64,000 nucleotides of DNA. Origin: Denitrificimonas caeni DSM 24390. GTDB lineage: Bacteria > Pseudomonadota > Gammaproteobacteria > Pseudomonadales > Pseudomonadaceae. Each line of letters begins with the position of its first letter. Position 1 is the stretch's first letter. The stretch covers positions 186,001 through 250,000 of the forward strand of contig NZ_ATXQ01000003.1 in NCBI RefSeq assembly GCF_000421765.1. The letters run 5' to 3'. The notes under the pieces were generated by a model that worked only from the letters and a program-made list of their open reading frames with translations, ran no database searches and was not told the origin of the DNA. Positions 9,892 through 18,638 of this stretch are shown one piece after another. Made by a program: the position numbers and the translations under genes.

Positions 9892-11334
9892 ATGATTATT
9901 CCAGTTATTATCTCTGGCGGCTCGGGTACACGCCTGTGGCCAGTTTCGCGAGAAGGCCACCCAAAACCATTCATGATAATGCCCGATGGCGAGTCTTTAC
10001 TCAGTAAAACTTACGCGCGCGCCGCCGCGATTTGTGATGGTGCAGCGGAAATTGTTACAGTCACCAATCGCGAACATTTTTTCGAAAGCCGCGATCACTT
10101 TAACGCCGCCGAGTTACATGAATATAACGCACGCTACATCCTCGAGCCGGTCGGTCGTAACACCGCACCGGCTATCATTGCAGCGGCGCTTTCCTTGCGC
10201 GAACAGTACGGTGATGAAGCAATTATGATGGTGATGCCAGCAGACCATCTGATTGAAGATCAAGCGGGTTTTATCAAAGCCACCAAGCATGCCGCCAGCT
10301 TAGCCAAGCAAGGCTATTTAGTAACATACGGTATTCAACCTACTTCACCTGAAACAGGGTTTGGTTATATCGAATGCGGGCAACCTCTGGATGCACAAGG
10401 AGCACACACGGTGGCACGCTTCGTGGAAAAGCCTGATCTCGCCACCGCGGAGCAATACTTAGTCAGTGATAAATTCCTCTGGAACTCTGGGATTTTCTGT
10501 TTTTCGATTGGCACCCTACTCGCCGAAGTGCAACAGCATGCTGATGAACTGCTGATGCAAACCAAAAAGTGCATCGAAACCAGCAAAAGCAATACGCAAG
10601 GTAAAATCACTCAAGTTGAACTCGACTGCATGACCTTTAATAAAGTTGAAGACATCTCGATTGACTATGCATTAATCGAAGCCTCGGCGCAGGTCGCCGT
10701 GATTCCTGCACAATTTGACTGGAACGACATCGGCAATTGGGTGGCTTTTAGTAAACTGACCAACCCAGACGTTGATAACAATCGAGCGCTGGGCGACAGT
10801 TTATTTATCAACACTACAAACACTTACGCACAAAGCTCTCAGCGTCTAATCGCTACGGTAGGCATCGACAACCTTATCATTATCGATACCCCTGACGCTT
10901 TACTGGTTGCTCACGCCGATCAGGCGCAACAGGTTAGAGAAGTGGTTAAACAGCTGAAAAAGAGAAAGCACGATGCGTATCGCTTACATAAAACAGTGTT
11001 TCGTCCTTGGGGTGGCTATACCATCTTAGAGGAAGGCTCACGTTTTAAAATCAAACGTTTAGAAGTTAAGCCTGGAGCAGCTTTATCGTTACAGATGCAT
11101 CACCACCGCAGTGAGCACTGGATCGTGGTACAAGGTATGGCGAAAGTCATCAACGGTGTTTCTGAGCGCTTAATTAACACTAACGAATCGACATTTATCC
11201 CCGCTGGCCATCAGCATCGCTTAGAAAACCCAGGCGTCATTGACTTGGTACTGATTGAAGTACAGAGCGGTGAATACTTAGGTGAGGATGATATCGTCCG
11301 TTTTGCTGATCAATACGGCAGGGTCGCACAATGA
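9892..11334 (+). CDS. wbpW: Mannose-1-phosphate guanylyltransferase / mannose-6-phosphate isomerase
   Basis: A 480-residue bifunctional enzyme making GDP-mannose. The N-terminal nucleotidyltransferase (1 to ~290) has the GTP-binding GGSGTRLWPVSR and FVEKP motifs. The C-terminal type II isomerase cupin (about 345-480) has RPWGGY, the metal-binding QMHHHRSEHW and FIPAGHQHRLENPG. AAGGAG stands nine bases before the ATG. The family also includes AlgA and PslB; the context with gmd, rmd and wzm/wzt marks this copy as WbpW of the A-band pathway. The stop overlaps wzm. Confidence 0.93.
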   Translation: MIIPVIISGGSGTRLWPVSREGHPKPFMIMPDGESLLSKTYARAAAICDGAAEIVTVTNREHFFESRDHFNAAELHEYNARYILEPVGRNTAPAIIAAALSLREQYGDEAIMMVMPADHLIEDQAGFIKATKHAASLAKQGYLVTYGIQPTSPETGFGYIECGQPLDAQGAHTVARFVEKPDLATAEQYLVSDKFLWNSGIFCFSIGTLLAEVQQHADELLMQTKKCIETSKSNTQGKITQVELDCMTFNKVEDISIDYALIEASAQVAVIPAQFDWNDIGNWVAFSKLTNPDVDNNRALGDSLFINTTNTYAQSSQRLIATVGIDNLIIIDTPDALLVAHADQAQQVREVVKQLKKRKHDAYRLHKTVFRPWGGYTILEEGSRFKIKRLEVKPGAALSLQMHHHRSEHWIVVQGMAKVINGVSERLINTNESTFIPAGHQHRLENPGVIDLVLIEVQSGEYLGEDDIVRFADQYGRVAQ

Positions 11335-12128
11335 GCGCTGACCTATTAAAGGCAGCGTGGGGTTATCGAGGATTTATTTACGGCAGTGTTAAGCGCGAGT
11401 TTCAGTCGCGCTACCGTAACTCCTTGCTCGGGGCGTTGTGGAACATCATCAACCCTTTAGCAATGATTATTGTCTATACCGTAATTTTTTCACAACTGAT
11501 GCGCGCGCGCTTAACGGGCGTGGACAACAACCTTGCCTATGGTATCTACCTCTGCGCTGGCTTATTAACCTGGGGGTTTTTCCAAGAAATGATCGCTCGC
11601 GGTCAAAGTGTGTTTCTTGATAATGGCAACATGTTAAAAAAGCTCAGCTTTCCGCGCATAACATTGCCCATTATTTCCGTACTTAGCAGCTTAGTGAACT
11701 TCTCAATCATTTTTGCTTTGTTCATTGGCTTTTTGCTGGTCACCGGTAACGCGCCAAACCTCAGTATGCTCGCCATTTTCCCATTGATCCTGCTACAAAT
11801 CGTCTTTGCGATGAGCCTCGGCATTATTTTAGGTGTGCTGAACGTCTTCTTTCGCGATGTCGGCCAGTTCATGAGCGTGGTCTTGCAGTTTTGGTTTTGG
11901 TTTACGCCCATTATCTATCCGCTGAATATCGCACCAAAAGCAGCGCAGAAGTGGATTGAGCTCAATCCGATGACTGCGGTCGCACAAGCTTACCAAGGTA
12001 TTTTTGTCTACGGCGAGTGGCCAAACTGGCACAGTTTATGGCCAACATGCGTCATTGCCTTAATTTTATTTATCTTAGCTTTACGCTTATTCCGTAAGCG
12101 TGCCGGCGAAATCGTGGATGAACTGTAA
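11331..12128 (+). CDS. wzm: O-polysaccharide ABC transporter permease
   Basis: 265 residues of the ABC-2 transporter family with about six membrane spans and the conserved SRYRNSLLGALWNIINPL near the N-terminus. It forms the inner-membrane channel that carries the finished lipid-linked polysaccharide to the periplasm, driven by Wzt. It overlaps wbpW (ATGA) and shares one base with wzt (TAATG), so all three should be tightly co-translated. Exporter plus homopolymer-type glycosyltransferases and no Wzy/Wzx mean this is an ABC-dependent O-antigen. Confidence 0.93.
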   Translation: MSADLLKAAWGYRGFIYGSVKREFQSRYRNSLLGALWNIINPLAMIIVYTVIFSQLMRARLTGVDNNLAYGIYLCAGLLTWGFFQEMIARGQSVFLDNGNMLKKLSFPRITLPIISVLSSLVNFSIIFALFIGFLLVTGNAPNLSMLAIFPLILLQIVFAMSLGIILGVLNVFFRDVGQFMSVVLQFWFWFTPIIYPLNIAPKAAQKWIELNPMTAVAQAYQGIFVYGEWPNWHSLWPTCVIALILFILALRLFRKRAGEIVDEL

Positions 12129-13351
12129 TGAGTGAAGTTCAGGTTGTTAAGCTGAGTAAAGCCTATAAAACATATCCATCGCAGTGGGCCCGTCTCGCTG
12201 AGTGGCTCATTCCAAATAGCAAACCCAGACACACCCTCAAATGGGTGTTACAAGATATCAGCTTCCACATTAAGCCAGGTGAAGCTCTGGGCGTGGTCGG
12301 GATGAACGGCGCTGGCAAAAGTACTTTATTGAAAATCCTGACCGGCACTACGCAGGCCACATCAGGTCACCTAGTCGCCAGCGGCCGTGTTGCCGCTTTA
12401 CTTGAGTTAGGAATGGGCTTTCATCCGGAGTTTACCGGCAGACAAAATATCTATATGGCAGGTCAATTACTCGGCTTAAGCATGGAGGACTTACACGCGT
12501 TAATTCCCTCAATTGAAGCCTTCGCAGAAATTGGCGAATATATGGATCAGCCATTGCGCACGTACTCAAGCGGTATGCAAATGCGCTTGGCTTTTAGCGT
12601 CGCCACAGCACGGCGTCCCGACATCTTAATTGTTGATGAGGCGCTTTCTGTAGGAGACTCTTATTTTCAGCATAAAAGCTTTGATCGTATCCGCCAGTTT
12701 AGGCAACAAGGCACTACCTTACTGATTGTCTCGCATGACCGCCAGGCTATTCAGTCCGTCTGCGACCGAGCTATTTTACTGAATAAAGGCAAGTTGGTGA
12801 TGGAGGGGCTGCCAGAAGAAGTGATGGACTATTACGGTGCGATGATGGCTGAAAAAGAACAGCACACCATTCGCCAAGAACGTTTGGATAATGGCAAAGT
12901 CCGCACGATTTCAGGCACAGGTGAAGCATCGATTCGTTCTGTGGCTTTACTTGATAAGCACGGCAAAGCCACTGAAGTCATTGAAGTTGGCAGCCCAGTC
13001 ACCTTAGAAGTGCATGTTGATATTAAACAGGATATCCCAAGACTGGTTCTCGGATTCATGATCAAAGATCGTATGGGACAAGCGATTTACGGTATCAATA
13101 CCCATCGACTCAAGCGTGAGATCATCGATTTAAGTGAGGGCGATACAGTTGTTTATCGCTATGCCTTTCCAGCCAATATTGGTAAAGGCCATTACTCAAT
13201 TGCTTTATCTTTATCGCGTCTCGATTCACACATTGATACCAACTATGAGTGGCGTGACTTCGCCTTAGTCTTTCACATCATCAACAGTACGCAACCCGAC
13301 TTTGTTGGCTCAGCCTGGCTGGACTCCAGCTTAGATATACAGCGTGCATAA
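12128..13351 (+). CDS. wzt: O-polysaccharide ABC transporter ATP-binding protein with C-terminal carbohydrate-binding domain
   Basis: 407 residues. The ATPase part (1 to ~245) has Walker A GMNGAGKST, the signature YSSGMQMR, Walker B ILIVDEAL and the switch SHD. From ~270 to the end is a beta-sandwich like the Wzt C-terminal domain that recognises the capped non-reducing end of the polymer. The long form of Wzt implies export depends on a chain-end signal. The methyltransferase at the start of the cluster is the obvious candidate to place that mark, though this is inference. It is the last gene of the cluster and is followed by a hairpin. Confidence 0.93.
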   Translation: MSEVQVVKLSKAYKTYPSQWARLAEWLIPNSKPRHTLKWVLQDISFHIKPGEALGVVGMNGAGKSTLLKILTGTTQATSGHLVASGRVAALLELGMGFHPEFTGRQNIYMAGQLLGLSMEDLHALIPSIEAFAEIGEYMDQPLRTYSSGMQMRLAFSVATARRPDILIVDEALSVGDSYFQHKSFDRIRQFRQQGTTLLIVSHDRQAIQSVCDRAILLNKGKLVMEGLPEEVMDYYGAMMAEKEQHTIRQERLDNGKVRTISGTGEASIRSVALLDKHGKATEVIEVGSPVTLEVHVDIKQDIPRLVLGFMIKDRMGQAIYGINTHRLKREIIDLSEGDTVVYRYAFPANIGKGHYSIALSLSRLDSHIDTNYEWRDFALVFHIINSTQPDFVGSAWLDSSLDIQRA

Positions 13352-13353
13352 AA

Positions 13354-13383
13354 AAAGGCAAATGCTTAAAAACATATGCCTTT
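13354..13383 (+). terminator. Hairpin after wzt, likely terminator of the O-polysaccharide operon
   Basis: AAAGGCA pairs with TGCCTTT (7 bp, extended past one mismatch by ATG/CAT), three bases after the wzt stop. Only TTTC follows, so it is a modest terminator. The stronger convergent hairpin at 13399 can add to it. Confidence 0.5.
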
Positions 13384-13398
13384 CTGACTCACTGAAAT

Positions 13399-13425
13399 AA
13401 AAGCACCTGCACAGCAGATGCTTTT
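13399..13425 (-). terminator. Terminator of the CoA-transferase gene (bidirectional hairpin)
   Basis: AAAAGCACCTGC and GCAGATGCTTTT form a 12-bp stem with one C/A mismatch on the plus strand, which is a G/U pair on the minus-strand RNA. The loop is 3 bases, and on the minus strand the stem is followed by ATTT. It lies 12 bases past the stop of the minus-strand gene and can also stop leakage from wzt. Confidence 0.8.
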
Positions 13426-13436
13426 GTTAAATGAGC

Positions 13437-14945
13437 TTACTTCAACAACATGGTGCCGTTTTCAGTATAATTTTGGTGCCATGAGAATGCTTTCTGCAAG
13501 TTATGCGGAGTTTGGCCGCCACGTGTTTTAGCTTCTTTTAAGTACTCTCGTGCTTGATGCTTATAATCAGGATGCATGCAGTTTTCAATGATACGCTCTG
13601 CCGCCTGAGTTGGTGCCAAGCCACGAATATCTGCATACCCTTGCTCAGTGATGATCACATCAACATCGTGGTTAGTGTGGTCAACGTGTGTCACAAATGG
13701 CACGATTGCTGAGATCTTGCCATCTTTAGCAGTTGATTGAGTCACGAAAATAGTGATACGCGCATTACGTGCGAAGTCGCCTGACCCACCAATACCGTTC
13801 ATCATGTGCGTACCGCCAACATGCGTTGAGTTGACGTTACCGTAAATATCAACCTCCAACGCAGTGTTGAACGAAATAATACCTAAACGACGAATCACTT
13901 CAGGGTGGTTAGAAATTTCTTGAGGACGGAAGACGATCTTATCTTTGTACTTGGCTAAGTCTTTACCCAATGTTGCCACACGCTTGGCAGACAGAGACAG
14001 CGCTGTACCCGCAGCAAACTTCACTACGCCGGCATCAATCAGGTCAAACACACCATCTTGCAATACTTCAGAGGCAACAATGATGTCTTTAAAACCTGAG
14101 GTTTTCATACCATTAAGTACAGCGTTCGCTACAGAGCCTACGCCAGACTGAAGAGGGGCAAGGCTTTCAGTTAAACGGCCTGCTTTAACTTCTTCACCGA
14201 GAAAGTGCAGCAGATTATCAGCAATCTGCTGCGTTTCTGCGTTAGGTTCAAAAAGAGGTGATGCAATATCAGGTTCGCTTGAAATGATGATGCCGCGAAT
14301 TTTCGCAGGATCAACTTTCATGCCTGGCGTACCAATACGTTTGCTAACTTCAAACATTGGGATTGCTTCACGGGTATTCTCGCCAGCTGGCGTTTGCATA
14401 TAAATATCATGCATACCTTCGTATTCAGGCGGTGCACTAATATTCAATTCAATGATCACATGCTTAGCTGTAGCCAAGAAGATCGGAGAGTTACCCACAG
14501 AACCGGTAGGGATAATATCGCCATCTTCAGTGATCGCCGCAGCTTCAATAATTGCGTAGTCAACACCTGGGTAAGTGCCTTGACGAATTGACTCAGCGAC
14601 ATGAGATAAATGCTGATCAATATAGAAAATTTCGCCTGCGTTGATTTTTTTACGCTGAACAGGGTTGCCTTGGTATGGAACTCGCAAATTAATGATGTCA
14701 GCTTCAGCCATGGACTGGTCTGCAGCTGGCCCCATAGACGCGCCGGTAAACAGATTGATTTTGAATTTCTCTTTCTTTCCGCGCTCTGCTAATGCCTTAG
14801 GGAAAAGTTTCGGCTCACCAAATAAGGTAAAACCACTCATTCCCAGAGTCATGCCATCGTCAATCCACGTAGCTGCTTCTTCTGCTGTAACAACTTTGTC
14901 TAGAAATGCTTTATTACGAATAAATTTACTTAAATCAGTGCTCAT
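13437..14945 (-). CDS. Acetyl-CoA hydrolase / succinyl-CoA:acetate CoA-transferase family protein
   Basis: 502 residues from the ATG at 14945 (MSTDLSKFIRNK), preceded by AGGTGG. The frame stays open 87 bases further up, but family length and the ribosome site support the inner start. It has the class I CoA-transferase features MSGFTLFGEPK near the N-terminus, GVGSVANAVLNG, a conserved GGTHMMNGIGGSGDF loop, and GLAPTQAAERI near the end. It probably moves CoA between succinyl-CoA and acetate, or hydrolyses acetyl-CoA, linking acetate to the TCA cycle. In P. aeruginosa a CoA-transferase also borders the A-band cluster. It has its own upstream region with an Anr-like box. Confidence 0.85.
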   Translation of the reverse strand: MSTDLSKFIRNKAFLDKVVTAEEAATWIDDGMTLGMSGFTLFGEPKLFPKALAERGKKEKFKINLFTGASMGPAADQSMAEADIINLRVPYQGNPVQRKKINAGEIFYIDQHLSHVAESIRQGTYPGVDYAIIEAAAITEDGDIIPTGSVGNSPIFLATAKHVIIELNISAPPEYEGMHDIYMQTPAGENTREAIPMFEVSKRIGTPGMKVDPAKIRGIIISSEPDIASPLFEPNAETQQIADNLLHFLGEEVKAGRLTESLAPLQSGVGSVANAVLNGMKTSGFKDIIVASEVLQDGVFDLIDAGVVKFAAGTALSLSAKRVATLGKDLAKYKDKIVFRPQEISNHPEVIRRLGIISFNTALEVDIYGNVNSTHVGGTHMMNGIGGSGDFARNARITIFVTQSTAKDGKISAIVPFVTHVDHTNHDVDVIITEQGYADIRGLAPTQAAERIIENCMHPDYKHQAREYLKEAKTRGGQTPHNLQKAFSWHQNYTENGTMLLK

Positions 14946-15147
14946 GCAACCACCTGTAAAGAGTTGTTGTTTGGAAATATGTCGGATAGCAGCCTTGATG
15001 ATAAAGGCTTTTCTGAGCGTTAACTGAGGCAATCAGTGCACATCACAACACTTCAGAGGCTTTGACTACTTCCTAGCATTCTATGCCTATAAGATTTTTT
15101 CACAGCTATACTAAGGTCGATTTGCTGGGATTTTTTACAGGCCAGCC

Positions 15148-15161
15148 TTGACTATAATCAA
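15148..15161 (-). promoter_or_regulatory. Anr/Dnr (FNR-type) box upstream of the CoA-transferase gene
   Basis: Read on the minus strand the site is TTGATTATAGTCAA, fitting the Pseudomonas Anr form TTGAT-N4-GTCAA exactly. It is about 205 bases before the ATG at 14945, within the 324-base gap to pntB. A weak TAGTAT -10 lies near 15108-15113. The rest of the gap holds only the pnt terminator. Confidence 0.55.
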
Positions 15162-15200
15162 GCCACGTGACCTTTTATCTTGCGGATTAACCCGCCGCAT

Positions 15201-15237
15201 AAAAAATGCCCCAGCACACATAACATGTACCAGGGCA
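15201..15237 (-). terminator. Rho-independent terminator of the pnt operon
   Basis: On the minus strand a 12-bp stem (three pairs are G/U) with a 7-base loop is followed by six T. It starts 33 bases past the pntB stop. The G/U pairs exist only on the minus strand, so this terminator is directional. Confidence 0.9.
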
Positions 15238-15269
15238 ATTATAGAACACCGTCATTTTATAACAATAAT

Positions 15270-16721
15270 TTACTCTACCGCTTTCACCATATCTTCAATG
15301 ACTTTCTTCGCGTCACCAAACACCATCATGGTTTTGTCCATATAGAACAGTTCGTTATCCAAACCTGCATAACCACTGGCCATAGAGCGTTTATTGACGA
15401 TCACTGTTTTCGCTTTGTAAGCCTCAAGAATCGGCATACCTGCAATGGCTGAGTTTGGATCTGTTTTAGCCGCTGGATTGACCACATCATTGGCTCCAAG
15501 CACCAAGACTACGTCAGCTTGGCCAAACTCTGAGTTGATGTCATCCATCTCAAACACTTGCTCGTAAGGCACTTCGGCTTCAGCCAGTAACACGTTCATA
15601 TGGCCTGGCATACGACCGGCGACAGGGTGAATCGCATATTTAACAGTGACACCATGATTGGTCAGCTTCTCAGCCAACTCCATCAGGGCATGTTGCGCAC
15701 GGGCTACGGCCAAACCATAACCAGGAACAATAATCACAGTATCCGCATTACTCAGCAAAAATGCTGCGTCATCGGAGGAGCCTGACTTCACTGGACGCTG
15801 CTCTTGCTGTGCACCAGCGACTGCTGCATCAGGTGTATTACCAAAGCCGCCAAGGATCACATTAAAGAATGAGCGGTTCATCGCTTTACACATAATGTAA
15901 GAGAGAATCGCACCGCTCGAGCCTACGAGCGAACCAGCAATAATCAGCATTGAGTTGTTCAGCGAGAAACCAATACCTGCTGCAGCCCAACCGGAATAAC
16001 TATTAAGCATCGATACCACAACCGGCATATCAGCACCACCAATCGGAATAATGATCAGTACGCCAATAATAAATGCCAAAGCAACAACAACAGCAAATGC
16101 TGTGAGGTTACCGGTGAAAGTGTAGTAGATACCCAAAGCAATAATCAGCAAACCAACGGCTAAGTTAATCAGGTGCTGGCCTTTAAACGACACTGGTGCG
16201 CCTTGAAACAAGCGGAACTTGTACTTGCCGGATAACTTACCAAAGGCAATCACCGAACCTGAGAAGGTAATCGCACCAATCGCAGCACCTAAGAACAACT
16301 CAAGACGGTTACCAGCTGGAATAGCATCGGTGATGTGCTCAACAATACCCAAAGACTGCGGCTCAACTACTGCAGCAATCGCGATAAACACCGCAGCTAA
16401 ACCAATCATGCTGTGCATGAAAGCGACGAGCTCAGGCATTTTGGTCATTTCGACACGTTTAGCCATAATGGTACCGGCTGTACCACCAACTAAAAGACCG
16501 ACCAACACATAACCAATACCATGGGCAAGGCTGCCGCCATCGGCCAACTGCACGCTAAGCTTCATAATCAGCGCCAGTGTGGTTACGACCGCAATTGCCA
16601 TACCGATCATGCCGTACAGGTTGCCACGGCGTGAAGTAGTTGGATGAGAGAGGCCTTTAAGTGCCTGAATAAAACATATCGACGCGATCAAATAAAAGAT
16701 CGTGATTAGATTCATACTCAT
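15270..16721 (-). CDS. pntB: NAD(P) transhydrogenase beta subunit
   Basis: 483 residues with about nine membrane spans (1-265) forming part of the proton channel (domain II), then a soluble NADP(H)-binding domain III with VPGYGLAVARAQHA, HPVAGRMPGHMNVLL, and NKRSMASGYAGLDN near the end. Together with PntAA/PntAB it uses the proton gradient to pass hydride from NADH to NADP+ and so supplies NADPH. One base separates it from pntAB, so the operon is tightly packed. It is the last gene and is followed by a strong terminator. Confidence 0.95.
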   Translation of the reverse strand: MSMNLITIFYLIASICFIQALKGLSHPTTSRRGNLYGMIGMAIAVVTTLALIMKLSVQLADGGSLAHGIGYVLVGLLVGGTAGTIMAKRVEMTKMPELVAFMHSMIGLAAVFIAIAAVVEPQSLGIVEHITDAIPAGNRLELFLGAAIGAITFSGSVIAFGKLSGKYKFRLFQGAPVSFKGQHLINLAVGLLIIALGIYYTFTGNLTAFAVVVALAFIIGVLIIIPIGGADMPVVVSMLNSYSGWAAAGIGFSLNNSMLIIAGSLVGSSGAILSYIMCKAMNRSFFNVILGGFGNTPDAAVAGAQQEQRPVKSGSSDDAAFLLSNADTVIIVPGYGLAVARAQHALMELAEKLTNHGVTVKYAIHPVAGRMPGHMNVLLAEAEVPYEQVFEMDDINSEFGQADVVLVLGANDVVNPAAKTDPNSAIAGMPILEAYKAKTVIVNKRSMASGYAGLDNELFYMDKTMMVFGDAKKVIEDMVKAVE

Positions 16722-16722
16722 C

Positions 16723-17034
16723 TTATCCTTTCTCCACTGGGGCTTTTGCAGCCTTCTTCTTAAACATTTCTAACATGCGGCGAGTGACTAAAAAGCCACC
16801 AAATACGTTTACTGCAGCCAATGCTACAGCCAGCGTGCCCATGGTTTTGCCAAGCGGGGTTACCGTCAACGCAGCAGCAAGCATCGCGCCCACAATGACA
16901 ATCGCAGAAATCGCATTGGTGACTGCCATCAAAGGCGTGTGTAGCGCAGGAGTAACATTCCACACCACGTGATAGCCCACATAAATCGCGAGCACAAAAA
17001 TAATTAAATTATAGATACCGTCGGCAATTTCCAT
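16723..17034 (-). CDS. pntAB: NAD(P) transhydrogenase alpha subunit, membrane part
   Basis: 103 residues with three to four hydrophobic spans: [17 protein letters not shown], then the conserved [22 protein letters not shown], and two more helices. This is the membrane piece of the alpha subunit that is fused to domain I in E. coli but separate in pseudomonads and Rhodospirillum. It builds the proton channel with PntB. The spacing is 14 bases from pntAA and 1 base to pntB. The basic C-terminal tail ([12 protein letters not shown]) faces the cytoplasm by the positive-inside rule. Confidence 0.93.
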   Translation of the reverse strand: MEIADGIYNLIIFVLAIYVGYHVVWNVTPALHTPLMAVTNAISAIVIVGAMLAAALTVTPLGKTMGTLAVALAAVNVFGGFLVTRRMLEMFKKKAAKAPVEKG

Positions 17035-17048
17035 CTCTGTATCCCCTG

Positions 17049-18170
17049 TTAAGCGTTATTACGAACGACTTCACCGGCATGGCACATTAAGCATGCTGCA
17101 ACGATGTCATCATCTAAATTGAGTTTGAACTGGGCATCTTCGGCAATCACCAGCTTTAAGAAATCCAGCACGTTACGGGCATACAAAGCAGAGGCATCGG
17201 CTGGCACCAGCGCAGCTAAGTTGGTATGACCAACGATAGTCACGCCGTTATGGTTAACCACTTGACCAGCCACGCTCAGCGGACAGTTTCCGCCTTGTGC
17301 AGCGGCTAAATCAATCACCACAGAACCCGGTTTCATTGCTTCAACAGTTGCGGCCTGCAGCAATACTGGCGCTTTACGACCTGGAATCAACGCGGTAGTA
17401 ATGACAATATCAGCCTGCTTAGCACGCTCGTGTACGGCTTGCGCTTGACGCTCCATCCATGAGGCTGGCATCGCACGCGCATAACCACCGACGCCTTCTG
17501 CACATTCACGCTCTTCATCGGTAATAAAAGGTACATCAACAAATTTTGCACCCAAGGACTCGATTTGTTCTTTTACTGCAGGGCGCACGTCAGACGCTTC
17601 AATCACTGCGCCAAGACGCTTAGCCGTAGCAATCGCCTGTAAACCGGCAACGCCTGCACCTAAAATCAAAATACGTGCAGCTTTAACTGTACCCGCTGCA
17701 GTCATCAGCATTGGCATAAAGCGTGGATAGTGGTTCGCCGCCAGCAACACCGCTTTGTAACCGGCAATATTGGCTTGCGAAGACAACACATCAAGGCTTT
17801 GCGCACGCGAAGTGCGCGGTGCCGCTTCCAAAGCGAAGGCGGTCACTTGACGCGCATTCAGAGCAGCAATGGTGGCATTGCAAAAGGGGTTTAGCATGCC
17901 GACAACAACTGCTTGCGGCTTAATATGCTCAAGTTCAGCAGCGCTAGGAGCGACCACTTTTAGAACGATATCTGCAGCCAATGCAGCCTCTTGGCTCGCA
18001 AGGTTTGCGCCCGCAGCAGCGTAAGCTTCGTCAGCAACGCTAGCTGAAAGACCGGCTCCTGCGGCAACCGTGACACTATGGCCTTGGCTGATCAGTTTTT
18101 TTATCGTTTCAGGGGTTGCGGCTACTCGCGTTTCGCCTGCCTGTGTTTCTTTAGGAACACCAATGTGCAC
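17049..18170 (-). CDS. pntAA: NAD(P) transhydrogenase alpha subunit, NAD(H)-binding part
   Basis: 373 residues, soluble domain I. It starts at GTG 18170 with AGGAG eight bases upstream. The alanine-dehydrogenase-like N-terminus [15 protein letters not shown] and the Rossmann motif [20 protein letters not shown] near residue 170 are diagnostic, and [12 protein letters not shown] follows the fold. It binds NAD(H) and passes hydride to PntB domain III. It is the first gene of pntAA-pntAB-pntB. A 468-base gap separates it from the upstream nnrS gene. Confidence 0.95.
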   Translation of the reverse strand: MHIGVPKETQAGETRVAATPETIKKLISQGHSVTVAAGAGLSASVADEAYAAAGANLASQEAALAADIVLKVVAPSAAELEHIKPQAVVVGMLNPFCNATIAALNARQVTAFALEAAPRTSRAQSLDVLSSQANIAGYKAVLLAANHYPRFMPMLMTAAGTVKAARILILGAGVAGLQAIATAKRLGAVIEASDVRPAVKEQIESLGAKFVDVPFITDEERECAEGVGGYARAMPASWMERQAQAVHERAKQADIVITTALIPGRKAPVLLQAATVEAMKPGSVVIDLAAAQGGNCPLSVAGQVVNHNGVTIVGHTNLAALVPADASALYARNVLDFLKLVIAEDAQFKLNLDDDIVAACLMCHAGEVVRNNA

Positions 18171-18571
18171 TGCAAATCTCCTGCAATTTTATAAATGATA
18201 GGCGACACACTACGAATGGCATGCCGCTATAAGCGCCTCAAAGCCAGCAAACGGTTGAACACGATGAAGTGCATCAATGGATGGGCGTGACGTAATCAAG
18301 CATCATTTGCTTCAGTCGTAAGGATGCGGCAGCAAGTCGCATATTGCAATACGAGGCTAGCAAAATATTCACACTGTGACTTTTTTCTAGCAAAGAGTCT
18401 TAATACGTTCATTCTAAACACAAAATCTTAGAAATTAAAACTAAAGATCTATTGCGCAATGAATATCAGCATCAATTTACCTCTATTTCTCTCGGCATGC
18501 CTACTTTTAGTTTTTATATACCCAAACAAATGATTGAGAAAAACGAACTAAAAGCAGTCTATTACAAGCAG
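18171..18571. other. Non-coding region upstream of pntAA
   Basis: No convincing gene. It must contain the pntAA promoter. The outer 200 bases are AT-rich. A 9-bp inverted repeat, CTTTTAGTT at 18504-18512 and AACTAAAAG at 18546-18554, lies next to the nnrS terminator and far from either start codon. I found no clear regulator site. Confidence 0.6.
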
Positions 18572-18596
18572 AAAAAAACCACCCGAAGGTGGTTTT
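18572..18596 (-). terminator. Terminator of nnrS
   Basis: AAAACCACC and GGTGGTTTT form a perfect 9-bp stem around a stable CGAA/TTCG tetraloop. On the minus strand it is followed by a run of seven T (part shared with the stem). It lies 43 bases beyond the nnrS stop. Confidence 0.92.
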
Positions 18597-18638
18597 AAAA
18601 TAACAATCAGCGCTGAGTTTCCTTAGCGAGCCTAAACC

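Noticed and set aside
13437..15032. Longer start for the CoA-transferase (and similar extensions for hslO, the amino-acid-binding protein, tex, gshA and the sulfatase)
   Set aside because: In each case the inner start has a better ribosome site and gives the usual family length or a clean signal peptide.
18504..18554. CTTTTAGTT/AACTAAAAG inverted repeat as a pntAA operator
   Set aside because: It is more than 330 bases from the pntAA start and next to the nnrS terminator; no second copy was found.
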